Assembly: GCA_036260075.1 (NCBI GenBank)
Contig: DATAAM010000101.1
Span: 1-5,616, forward strand
Length of the DNA stretch: 5,616 bases
Direction of reading: 5' to 3'
DNA from: DATAAM01 sp036260075
GTDB lineage: Bacteria > Actinomycetota > Acidimicrobiia > Acidimicrobiales > JAHWLA01
In this document: positions 1-5,232 of the stretch, in pieces
Position numbering within the stretch: position 1 is the stretch's first letter
Layout: the number at the start of each line of letters is the position of its first letter
The notes under the pieces: generated by a model
What the model was told of the DNA's origin: nothing
The model's database searches: none
What the model saw: only the letters and a program-made list of their open reading frames with translations
Translations under genes and position numbers: made by a program

Positions 1-567
1 TGTGAACGGCAGCTTCAGGCGAGCGGCGGCGTCACGGGCCACGCCTGCGATCGACATGGCGTCGGGGCGGTTGCCCTCGATGGCCAGGTCGTACACCACG
101 TCCTGCTCGACGCCCAGGGCCTCGGCCACGGGAGCGCCGACGGGCGTGTCGTCGGGAAGGACCATGATCCCGCCGTGGTCGTCGCCCAGGCGCAGCTCCT
201 GCGCCGAGCAGATCATGCCGTTGGACACCACGCCCCGCATCTGCCGCTGGGTGATCTCGAAGTCGCCGGGCAGCACCGCGCCCACCTGGGCGAACGGCAC
301 GACTGCCCCCACGTCGAAGTTGAAGGCGCCGCACACCACCTGCACGGGCTCGCCCGCACCGATGTCGACCAGGACCTTGCGGATGCGGTCGGCCTTCTTG
401 ATGGCCTGGATGTCGACGACCTTGGCCACCACGACCCGATCGAGGCCGCCGCCGATGTGCTCGACGGCCTCCACCACCATGCCGAGGTCGTCGAACGTCT
501 CGCCCAGCGCGATCGGGTCGCCCTCGAAGGGCGCGAAGTCACGAAGCCACGACAGGGGGACGCGCAT
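1..567 (-). CDS. pheT: Phenylalanine--tRNA ligase beta subunit, N-terminal 189 residues (cut by window edge)
   Basis: This is the beta subunit of cytosolic phenylalanyl-tRNA synthetase, which pairs with PheS as an (alpha-beta)2 enzyme charging tRNA-Phe. The frame is open from the ATG at 567 to base 1 and gives 189 residues of a protein that is usually about 800. It opens MRVPLSWLRDF, the usual PheT start. An OB-fold tRNA-binding domain (EMAP/Trbp111 type) follows at about residues 40-150, with the ADRIRKVLVDIG strand at 59-70 and the NGMICSAQEL segment at 116-125. Residues 166-179 (NRPDAMSIAGVARD) match the family segment just after this domain. The B3/B4 editing domain and the catalytic-like domain lie outside the window. 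The start is 2 nt after the pheS stop, with a GAGG Shine-Dalgarno 8 nt upstream, so it is coupled to pheS. Identity is secure; completeness cannot be judged. Confidence 0.96.
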   Translation of the reverse strand, partial: MRVPLSWLRDFAPFEGDPIALGETFDDLGMVVEAVEHIGGGLDRVVVAKVVDIQAIKKADRIRKVLVDIGAGEPVQVVCGAFNFDVGAVVPFAQVGAVLPGDFEITQRQMRGVVSNGMICSAQELRLGDDHGGIMVLPDDTPVGAPVAEALGVEQDVVYDLAIEGNRPDAMSIAGVARDAAARLKLPFT

Positions 568-569
568 CC

Positions 570-1586
570 TCAGAACCTCGTGAGGAAGCGGATGTCGTTC
601 TCGAGCAGCACGCGCATGTCGGGGATGGCGTGCCGCATCTGGGCCAAGCGGTCGATGCCGAAGCCGAAGGCGAACCCCGTCCACGCCTCGGGGTCGAGGT
701 CGACGGCCCGGAAGACGTTGGGGTGGACCATGCCGCACCCGCCCAGCTCGATCCACCCCGTGCCCGAGCACGTGCGACAGCCGGCGCCCTCGCAGATCGT
801 GCAGGTGATCTCGAACTCGGCCGACGGTTCGGTGAACGGGAAGTAGGCGGGCCGCAGCCGGGAGTGGATGGCGGGGCCGAAGTAGGCGCGGGTGAACTCC
901 TCGATGGTGCCCGCCAGATCGCCGAAGGTGATGCCCCTGTCGACCACAAGGCCTTCGAGCTGGTTGAAGGTGGGCGTGTGGCGGGCGTCGGGCGTGTCCT
1001 TGCGGTACACCTTGCCCGGCATGATCGAGTAGATGGGCGGCGGCTGTGCCTGCATCACCCGGATCTGCACCGGCGACGTGTGGGCGCGGATGAGCGTGGA
1101 CTCTGGCTCCCCCCAGTCGAGGTACAGCGTGTCGAAGCCGCTGCGGGCCGGGTGCGCCTTGGGGATGTTGAGCGCCTCGAAGTTGTACCAGTCGGTCTCC
1201 ACCTCGGGCCCCTCGGCCACCGAGTAGCCCATGCCGACGAACACGTCCTCGAGCTCGTCGCGGGTCTGGGTGACGAGGCTCAGGTGGCCGCGTGTGGGCG
1301 GTCCAGGGAGCACCTCGGTGAGGTCGAGCCGCTCGGCGTCGAGGCGACGGCGGCGCTCCTCGGCCGCCAGATCGGCCCGGCGCCGGTCGACGGCGGCCTG
1401 GAGCCGGGTGCGGGCCTCGTGCAGCTCCTGGCCCTTGGCCTTGCGCTCTTCGGGCGCCAGCGACCCGAGTGTGGTGTTGAGGCGCGCCAGCTCGGAGCGC
1501 TTGCCGAGCACCTCGGCCTCGACCGCGTGCAGCTCGTCGAGCGACGCGGAAGCCTCGATTCGCTTGTGCTCCTGCTCCAGATCCAT
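570..1586 (-). CDS. pheS: Phenylalanine--tRNA ligase alpha subunit
   Basis: This is the catalytic class II subunit that activates phenylalanine with ATP and transfers it to tRNA-Phe together with PheT. The protein has 338 residues, a normal length. Residues 1-85 are a charged helical coiled-coil arm of the type that contacts tRNA. Residues 93-107 (LPGPPTRGHLSLVTQ) are the conserved lead-in to the catalytic core. HTSPVQ is at 169-174. Motif 2 runs from Y194 (YRKDTPDARHTPTFNQLEG), and motif 3 is GFAFGFGIDRLAQMRH at 304-319. The Cys-rich insert at 262-284 (C262, C265, C270, C273, C284) occurs in many bacterial PheS proteins. I chose the ATG at 1586 because the protein then begins MDLEQEH and follows the kinase stop by 4 nt. 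The upstream ATG at 1685 would add 33 Arg-rich residues overlapping the kinase gene and unlike PheS. The Shine-Dalgarno is weak, so translational coupling is likely. Confidence 0.97.
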   Translation of the reverse strand: MDLEQEHKRIEASASLDELHAVEAEVLGKRSELARLNTTLGSLAPEERKAKGQELHEARTRLQAAVDRRRADLAAEERRRRLDAERLDLTEVLPGPPTRGHLSLVTQTRDELEDVFVGMGYSVAEGPEVETDWYNFEALNIPKAHPARSGFDTLYLDWGEPESTLIRAHTSPVQIRVMQAQPPPIYSIMPGKVYRKDTPDARHTPTFNQLEGLVVDRGITFGDLAGTIEEFTRAYFGPAIHSRLRPAYFPFTEPSAEFEITCTICEGAGCRTCSGTGWIELGGCGMVHPNVFRAVDLDPEAWTGFAFGFGIDRLAQMRHAIPDMRVLLENDIRFLTRF

Positions 1587-1590
1587 GGCG

Positions 1591-2640
1591 CTATCCGTGC
1601 ACCTCGTCGAACGCGTGCAACGGAAGCGTAAAGCGGAACGTCGAGCCTTCGCCGGGCTTTGACGTGGCGGTGAGGCGACCGCCATGGGCCTCCACCAGCC
1701 CTCGGCTGATCCAGAGCCCGAGGCCCGATCCCGTGGGCTTGGTGTCGGTTCGCCGGAAGAACTTGGTGAAGACCTTGCGCAGATCGGTCTCGGGCATGCC
1801 CTCGCCGCGGTCGTGCACGGCGACCGCCACCTCGCTCTCGGCGACGTCGGCCTCCACCCGGAGGCCCTTCGGGTTGCCGTACTTGCAGGCGTTCTCCACC
1901 AGGTTGGTGAGCACCTGCACCACCTTGTCGGGATCGGCGTAGACCTCGGGGAAGGGGTCGGGGATCGCGACCGTGGCTTCGAGCTCCGGGTACTCCATGT
2001 GCACCTTCTCGACCACGCCGTCGACGATGCGTCGGAGGTCGATCATCTGCCTGCGCAGCACGAGGCGACCGGACTCCAGCCGGGAGATGTCGAGCAGCTC
2101 GGTGATGAGGCGGGTCACGCGGTCGGCGTCGTGGTTGACCTGCTCCAGCATCATCTTCTTCTGGTCGTCGCGGAGGCGGTCCCACCGGTTGAGCAGCAGG
2201 CTCGTGTAGCCCTTCACCGAGGTGAGCGGCGAGCGCAGCTCGTGCGACACCGTCGACACGATCTCGATGCCGGTGACGGCCTGGTGGCGGCGACCACCCA
2301 CGCCTCGGAGCACGAGGACGGCTCCCGCCACACGGCCGTCGTCGTCGCGCTCGTAGCGACCGGTGACGAGCACGTGCACGTCGTCGCCGCCGGCGCAGCG
2401 CAGCACCACCTCCTGCTCGGGGATGAACCGCACGGAGCGGAAGGCGGCGGACGGGTGCCACCCGTCCACCAGCAGGGCGTGGCCGTTCTTCGAGCGCACG
2501 TCGAGGAAGTCGCCGCAGGGCTGGCCCACGAGCTTGTCGACGTCGTAGCCGGTGAGGTCGCCCGCGGCCGCGTTGGCCTCCACGATGCGCCGGTCGGCGT
2601 CGAGACGGAGAACGGCGTCGGGCAGCAGGTCGAGGTTCAC
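1591..2640 (-). CDS. Soluble PAS-domain sensor histidine kinase, orphan
   Basis: This 349-residue protein has no signal peptide or membrane segment, so it should be cytosolic. Residues 4-115 form a PAS domain (LPDAVLRLDADRRIVEANAA...GYDVDKLVG). The HisKA dimerisation domain follows, with the phospho-acceptor H133 in VSTVSHELRSPLTSVKGY. The HATPase_c domain shows the N box (L244-Y254, with N246 and N250), the G1 box around D277 (HDRGEGMP), a KFF-type F box at 293-295, and the G2 box GSGLGLW at 304-310. All catalytic boxes are intact, so an active autokinase is expected. The PAS ligand cannot be told from sequence. The GTG start at 2640 overlaps the upstream TGA as GTGA, and the PAS domain begins at once. 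The longer reading frame from 3006 runs antiparallel to no family and overlaps the methyltransferase. No response regulator lies in the window. From memory, unverified, Streptomyces also has a sensor kinase gene beside pheS. Confidence 0.93.
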   Translation of the reverse strand: MNLDLLPDAVLRLDADRRIVEANAAAGDLTGYDVDKLVGQPCGDFLDVRSKNGHALLVDGWHPSAAFRSVRFIPEQEVVLRCAGGDDVHVLVTGRYERDDDGRVAGAVLVLRGVGGRRHQAVTGIEIVSTVSHELRSPLTSVKGYTSLLLNRWDRLRDDQKKMMLEQVNHDADRVTRLITELLDISRLESGRLVLRRQMIDLRRIVDGVVEKVHMEYPELEATVAIPDPFPEVYADPDKVVQVLTNLVENACKYGNPKGLRVEADVAESEVAVAVHDRGEGMPETDLRKVFTKFFRRTDTKPTGSGLGLWISRGLVEAHGGRLTATSKPGEGSTFRFTLPLHAFDEVHG

Positions 2641-3425
2641 GGGCCTGCCAGACGTCGCTGTCGGGCCGCCTCGAAGCAGAGGACGGCGGCGGCCATGCCC
2701 ACGTTCAACGACTCCGCCCGTCCCGCCATCGGGATCTGCACGTGCTCGTCGAGCAGGGGCTCGACCTCGGGAGGCAGGCCCGACGCCTCGTTGCCCAACA
2801 CGAACGCGAGCGGCGAGGTGAGATCGAGCGCGGCGTAGTCGGCGCCGGTGCGGGCGGCGGCCCCCAGCCGGCGGGCCCCCCAGCTGCCGATCTGCTCCAG
2901 GACCTCCACGGCGTCGCCTCCGGACACGACAGGGATGTGGAAGAGCGTGCCGGCCGACGCACGCACGGTCTTCGGGTTGTACACGTCGACCGAACCGTCG
3001 CAGCACACTACTCCGTCGGCCCCGGCCGCCTCGGCACTGCGCAGCACGGTGCCCGCGTTGCCCGGGTCGCGCACGTCCACGCAGACCACCAGGAAGCTCG
3101 CCGCTCGCAGCGCGTCGAGGGGCACGTCGACGAACGGCACCACGGCGGCCACCGGCTGCGGTGTCACCGTGTCGGCCACCCGCTCGAGCACGCCGGGCGC
3201 CAGCTCGTGCACCCGGGCCCCGCTCTCCTTGGCCAGGCGCAGCACGTCGTCGGGCGCGTCGGGGGCGAGGTACACGCCCTCTACGGCGATGCCCGCACGG
3301 ATCGCCTCGGAGAGCACCTTGGCCCCCTCGACCACGAAGGCGCGCTCGGCCTGGCGCGCACTGCGGCGCCCCAGGAGGCGCCGCAGTCGTTGGACCTTCT
3401 GGTGCTTGAAGGCGAGGCCGCTCAG
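2637..3425 (-). CDS. TrmH/SpoU-family RNA 2'-O-ribose methyltransferase with apparent CTG start
   Basis: This SPOUT-fold enzyme is expected to transfer methyl from S-adenosylmethionine to a ribose 2'-OH in rRNA or tRNA. The target base is not predictable here (23S rRNA is common for this subgroup). Taking CTG at 3425 as the start gives 262 residues. The substrate-binding domain covers about 1-97 (FKHQKVQRLRRL at 6-17, FVVEGAKVLSEAI at 30-42). SPOUT motif 1 is at 115-139 with N123 and R129, motif 2 is FVLGNEASGLP at 208-218, and motif 3 is IPMAGRAESLNVGMAAAV at 231-248 with S239 and N241 of the trefoil knot. The first canonical start, GTG at 3335, falls inside the conserved FVVEGAK motif and would delete 30 conserved residues. 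CTG at 3425 overlaps the rplT stop as CTGA and has AGGAG 8 nt upstream. No ATG, GTG or TTG lies in frame nearby upstream. The 3' end overlaps the kinase GTG by 4 nt. Confidence 0.9.
   Translation of the reverse strand: MSGLAFKHQKVQRLRRLLGRRSARQAERAFVVEGAKVLSEAIRAGIAVEGVYLAPDAPDDVLRLAKESGARVHELAPGVLERVADTVTPQPVAAVVPFVDVPLDALRAASFLVVCVDVRDPGNAGTVLRSAEAAGADGVVCCDGSVDVYNPKTVRASAGTLFHIPVVSGGDAVEVLEQIGSWGARRLGAAARTGADYAALDLTSPLAFVLGNEASGLPPEVEPLLDEHVQIPMAGRAESLNVGMAAAVLCFEAARQRRLAGP
3360..3387 (-). other. Perfect 11-bp hairpin over codons 13-22 of the methyltransferase gene
   Basis: Plus-strand arms ACTGCGGCGCC (3360-3370) and GGCGCCGCAGT (3377-3387) are exact inverse complements, separated by a 6-nt loop. 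On the transcript the loop plus one stem base reads CUCCUGG. That is the exact complement of the CCAGGAG at 3440-3434 holding this gene's Shine-Dalgarno. A role in limiting or timing translation is inference; GC-rich coding sequence (Arg and Leu codons) could give such a hairpin by chance. Confidence 0.55.
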
Positions 3426-3778
3426 GAAGCCTGCTCCTGGGCGACCTTGACCAGCGCGGCGAACGCGGCGGGATCGGTGACGGCCAGGTCGGCCAGCACC
3501 TTGCGGTCGACGTCGACCTCGGCCGCCTTCAGGCCTGCGATCAGGCGGCTGTAGCTGATGCCGTTGAGGCGGGCCGCCGCGTTGATGCGCTGGATCCAGA
3601 GCTTGCGGAAGTCGCCCTTGCGCGCCCGGCGGTCGCGGAACGCGTACTGGAGCGAGTGCATCACCTGCTCGTTGGCGGCGCGGTAGCTGCGGCTCTTGTT
3701 GCCGTAGTAGCCCTGCGCCTGCTCGAGGATCGCCCGGCGATGCTTCTTGCCGTGGACGGCGCGCTTCACCCTGGCCAT
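3422..3778 (-). CDS. rplT: 50S ribosomal protein L20 (bL20)
   Basis: bL20 binds 23S rRNA early in large-subunit assembly. In E. coli and Bacillus it also represses the infC-rpmI-rplT operon. The 118 residues are the standard length. The N-terminal extension is the expected basic MARVKRAVHGKKHRRAILEQ, followed by AQGYYGNKSRSYRAANEQVM and the globular RNA-binding part (DFRKLWIQRINAAARLNGISY at about 56-76). The ATG at 3778 has AAGGAG 6 nt upstream, the clearest Shine-Dalgarno in the operon. The gene lies 37 nt after rpmI. Its stop shares the CTGA with the next gene. Whether L20 autoregulates here cannot be read from sequence, but the leader terminator upstream of infC makes it possible. Confidence 0.98.
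   Translation of the reverse strand: MARVKRAVHGKKHRRAILEQAQGYYGNKSRSYRAANEQVMHSLQYAFRDRRARKGDFRKLWIQRINAAARLNGISYSRLIAGLKAAEVDVDRKVLADLAVTDPAAFAALVKVAQEQAS
3434..3438 (-). promoter_or_regulatory. Shine-Dalgarno supporting the CTG start of the methyltransferase
   Basis: The minus strand reads AGGAG here, inside the last codons of rplT, 8 nt before CTG at 3425. The same AGGAG at the same 8-nt spacing serves rpmI in this operon, which supports CTG as a genuine initiation codon. Confidence 0.6.
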
Positions 3779-3815
3779 CGGGGACTCCTTTCGTGGGGGC
3801 GGACGGAACTCGGGG

Positions 3816-4010
3816 CTACAGGCCGAGCAGGCGCTTGACCTGCTTGGCGTCGCCCCCGGTGACCTCGGTCTCGCGGCCCAGACGCCGCGTGCGGACCGAC
3901 GACTTCTTCTCCAGCAGGTGCGAGCGGAAGGCCTTGCGGCGGCGGATGCGGCCCGTCCCCGTGATCTTGAAGCGCTTGGCGGCGCCCCGGTCGGTCTTCA
4001 TCTTCGGCAT
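3816..4010 (-). CDS. rpmI: 50S ribosomal protein L35 (bL35)
   Basis: This is a small basic large-subunit protein of 64 residues, the normal size. It begins MPKMKTDRGAAKRFKITGTG, the family signature, and continues with the basic RRRKAFRSHLLEKKSS stretch. It lacks the usual final KR-rich extension of some homologues but ends normally at TAG. The ATG at 4010 lies 2 nt after the infC stop. Its AGGAG sits in the infC 3' end with 8-nt spacing, so the two genes are coupled, as in the conserved infC-rpmI-rplT cluster. Confidence 0.98.
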   Translation of the reverse strand: MPKMKTDRGAAKRFKITGTGRIRRRKAFRSHLLEKKSSVRTRRLGRETEVTGGDAKQVKRLLGL

Positions 4011-4012
4011 CT

Positions 4013-4657
4013 TCAGCTCTCCTGGGTCTCTGCGGCGGCGACCGGCTCGGGGGCGGCCCCGTTGCCGGCGGGCGCCGGCTCGGCCGCAGTGTCGGCGGCG
4101 GTGTCGGCGGCGGTGTCGGCGGCAGCCTTCTGCGCCCGCTTGTCGGGGGCGAGGACCATGACCATGTTGCGGCCGTCGACCTTGGGGGCCGCCTCCACCT
4201 TGGCGAAGGAGCCCACCTCCTCGGCCACGCGGTTGAGGATCTTCAGGCCGAGCTCCTGGTGACTCATCTCCCGTCCTCGGAACATGATCGTGATCTTCAC
4301 CTTGTGGCCTTGGCTCAGGAACTTCGAGACCTGGCGGGTCTTCGTGTCGAAGTCGCCCGGGCCGATCTTGGGCCGGTACTTCATCTCCTTGATGCTGACG
4401 TTGGTGGTCTTTCGCCGCGACTCCTTCGCCCGTTGCTCGTTCTCGTACTTGAACCTGCCGTAGTCCATGATCCGGCAGACGGGCGGGTTCGCCATCGGTG
4501 CCACCTCGACGAGGTCCAGATCGGCCTCGCGAGCGATGTGCAACGCCTCGGGCAGGGGCTTGATCCCCAGCTGCTGCCCTTCGGCGTCGACCAGGCGAAC
4601 CTCACGGGCCCGGATGCGCTCGTTGATCCGGGGCTCGTTGTTGGTGGGTGCGGCGAT
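4013..4657 (-). CDS. infC: Translation initiation factor IF-3, apparent AUC start and Ala-rich tail
   Basis: IF3 binds the 30S subunit, prevents premature 50S joining, and proofreads initiator tRNA and start codon. With ATC at 4657 as start the protein has 214 residues. The N-domain covers about 8-80 (PRINERIRAREVRLVDAEG at 9-27; PPVCRIMDYGRFKYENEQ ahead of the linker), followed by a charged linker (RAKESRRKT) and the C-domain (KEMKYRPKIGPGDFDTKTRQ, then ITIMFRGREMSHQELG). Residues 175-214 are a disordered Ala/Thr/Glu tail not needed by the fold. The only canonical-type start in frame is TTG at 4543, the Leu of the conserved EALHIARE segment, so it would remove half of the N-domain. An in-frame TGA at 4666-4664 bars extension. 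ATC at 4657 sits 9 nt after AAGGAG. IF3 discriminates against non-AUG starts, and E. coli infC begins with AUU, so autoregulation is plausible. Confidence 0.95.
   Translation of the reverse strand: MAAPTNNEPRINERIRAREVRLVDAEGQQLGIKPLPEALHIAREADLDLVEVAPMANPPVCRIMDYGRFKYENEQRAKESRRKTTNVSIKEMKYRPKIGPGDFDTKTRQVSKFLSQGHKVKITIMFRGREMSHQELGLKILNRVAEEVGSFAKVEAAPKVDGRNMVMVLAPDKRAQKAAADTAADTAADTAAEPAPAGNGAAPEPVAAAETQES
4089..4124 (-). repeat. Three tandem 12-bp units in the infC 3' end
   Basis: Plus strand GTGTCGGCGGCG is present three times in a row (4089-4100, 4101-4112, 4113-4124; the last unit ends in A). Each unit encodes Ala-Asp-Thr-Ala in the low-complexity C-terminal tail of IF3. The unit is a multiple of 3, so copy-number changes would keep the frame. 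Confidence 0.9.
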
Positions 4658-4666
4658 GCGGCATCA

Positions 4667-4672
4667 CTCCTT
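4667..4672 (-). promoter_or_regulatory. infC: Shine-Dalgarno that decides the infC start
   Basis: The minus strand reads AAGGAG, 9 nt before ATC at 4657 and only 2 nt before an out-of-frame ATG at 4664. The spacing favours ATC. The ATG would give a 20-residue peptide unlike any IF3 and is too close to the ribosome binding site to be efficient. Confidence 0.75.
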
Positions 4673-4692
4673 CGTCTGCGTGGCGCCACGCG

Positions 4693-4725
4693 AAAAAGCG
4701 GACGTCACGGGAAGCAACGTCCGCT
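4693..4725 (-). terminator. Intrinsic terminator in the infC leader (probable attenuator)
   Basis: On the minus strand AGCGGACGU (4725-4717) pairs perfectly with ACGUCCGCU (4705-4697). Three more pairs (U-G, G-U, C-G) close a UUCCC loop, giving a 12-bp stem. A run of five U (4697-4693) follows directly. The plus direction has no U run, so it acts only on transcripts heading into infC. It ends 20 nt before the infC Shine-Dalgarno, and no minus-strand gene ends upstream of it that it could serve. That position fits transcription attenuation, as in the L20-controlled leader of Bacillus infC. The ligand here is unknown. Confidence 0.8.
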
Positions 4726-4766
4726 CCTGCGGTCGAACGACCCGGCGCACCTGCGGTGGCCGGGTG

Positions 4767-4787
4767 GGGCTCCGCCTGGCGGGGCCC
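4767..4787 (-). promoter_or_regulatory. GC-rich leader hairpin, possible antiterminator element
   Basis: Plus-strand GGGCTCCGC (4767-4775) faces GCGGGGCCC (4779-4787) across a 3-nt loop, with one imperfect pair. On the infC transcript, AGGCGGA (4777-4771) within this hairpin can also pair with UCCGCUU (4702-4696), the 3' arm of the leader terminator (7 pairs, one G-U). This would be a switch between two folds. The pairing was found by eye and no energies were calculated. Confidence 0.35.
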
Positions 4788-4811
4788 GCTTCCCTCTTCG
4801 GTTGTCGTGCC

Positions 4812-4818
4812 TAGGCTA
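4812..4818. promoter_or_regulatory. Symmetric -10 element shared by divergent DUF1844 and infC promoters
   Basis: TAGGCT (4812-4817, plus) and TAGCCT (4818-4813, minus) both fit the actinobacterial -10 pattern TANNNT and overlap almost completely. The plus element predicts a start at about 4824-4825, the A of the DUF1844 ATG. The minus element predicts a start near 4806, giving an infC leader of about 149 nt. No convincing -35 hexamer is seen on either strand. Confidence 0.45.
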
Positions 4819-4824
4819 CCAGCG

Positions 4825-5181
4825 ATGAGCGATCTCTGGACACCCGGTGAGGGTGCCGATCCGCCCAAGGTGTCCGAGGCCGACCTCGAGGCCAAGATGG
4901 CCGAGCTGCGGCGCCAACTGGCCGAGGCGCCCGCCGAGGTGGTGATCGCCAACCACTGCTTCGGCCTCTTCGAGCTGGCCGCCCTGCACCTGTCACTCCA
5001 GCCCCCGAAGCTGCACGAGGCCCAGCTGGCCATCGACGCGCTGGGCGCCGTCATCGAGGGCCTGGCCGGGCGCCTGGGCGACGAGGAGCAACAGCTGCGC
5101 GACGGGCTGGCCCAGCTGCGGATCGCCTTCGTGCAGATCAAGGCGGCGTCGGAGACCGGCTCGCCGCCGCTCACCGACTGA
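4825..5181 (+). CDS. DUF1844 family protein
   Basis: This is a 118-residue soluble, acidic, largely helical protein of unknown function. A Pro-containing, poorly ordered N-terminus (1-18) is followed by a charged helix (19-34). The conserved family core is VVIANHCFGLFELAALHLS at 39-57 and KLHEAQLAIDALGAVIEGL at 62-80, then a final amphipathic helix (about 87-106, QLRDGLAQLRIAFVQIK). It has no signal peptide and one cysteine (C45). Actinobacterial DUF1844 genes are, to my recollection, often next to infC, which fits its place divergent from the infC operon and hints at a translation-linked role that is not demonstrated. No Shine-Dalgarno precedes the ATG at 4825. A TAGGCT -10 ends 7 nt before it, so the mRNA is probably leaderless. 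Confidence 0.88.
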   Translation: MSDLWTPGEGADPPKVSEADLEAKMAELRRQLAEAPAEVVIANHCFGLFELAALHLSLQPPKLHEAQLAIDALGAVIEGLAGRLGDEEQQLRDGLAQLRIAFVQIKAASETGSPPLTD

Positions 5182-5184
5182 CGC

Positions 5185-5223
5185 GGAGGCGAAACGGTCC
5201 GCTGAGCGGACCATTCCGCCTCC
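5185..5223. terminator. Long hairpin between convergent genes, probable bidirectional terminator
   Basis: GGAGGCG (5185-5191) pairs with CGCCTCC (5217-5223), and GGTCCGC (5196-5202) with GCGGACC (5206-5212) across a TGA loop. Between the two stems, AAAC and ATTC give two A-U pairs and two mismatches. It begins 3 nt after the DUF1844 stop and ends 9 nt from the stop of the opposing gene. There is no U run on either side, so it would be a U-less terminator or mRNA 3'-end stabiliser, both of which are reported in high-GC actinobacteria. Confidence 0.6.
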
Positions 5224-5232
5224 ACCCGTCGA

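Noticed and set aside
1587..1685. N-terminally longer PheS from ATG 1685
   Set aside because: The extra 33 residues are an Arg/Ser-rich shadow of the kinase C-terminus and no PheS has them; ATG 1586 fits the family.
630..2838. Long plus-strand open frames (630-1631 and 1684-2838) opposite pheS and the kinase
   Set aside because: They are shadows of high-GC genes. The proteins are His-, Val-, Gly- and Arg-rich without any recognisable domain, while the minus strand encodes clear PheS and kinase motifs.
2641..3006. Longer kinase starting at GTG 3006
   Set aside because: The added 122 residues are the methyltransferase gene read in another frame, Arg- and Gly-rich with no domain. The GTG at 2640 gives a clean PAS start and a GTGA overlap.
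4602..4664. ATG at 4664 (minus) giving a 20-residue peptide overlapping the infC start
   Set aside because: It is only 2 nt from AAGGAG and out of frame with IF3. The peptide is His/Arg-rich and arises from the shifted infC frame.
4664..4750. 28-codon leader frame (GTG 4750 to TGA 4664, minus) upstream of infC as a leader peptide for attenuation
   Set aside because: It has no Shine-Dalgarno, a single Phe codon and no run of any regulatory amino acid. It overlaps the terminator but shows no coding signal of its own.
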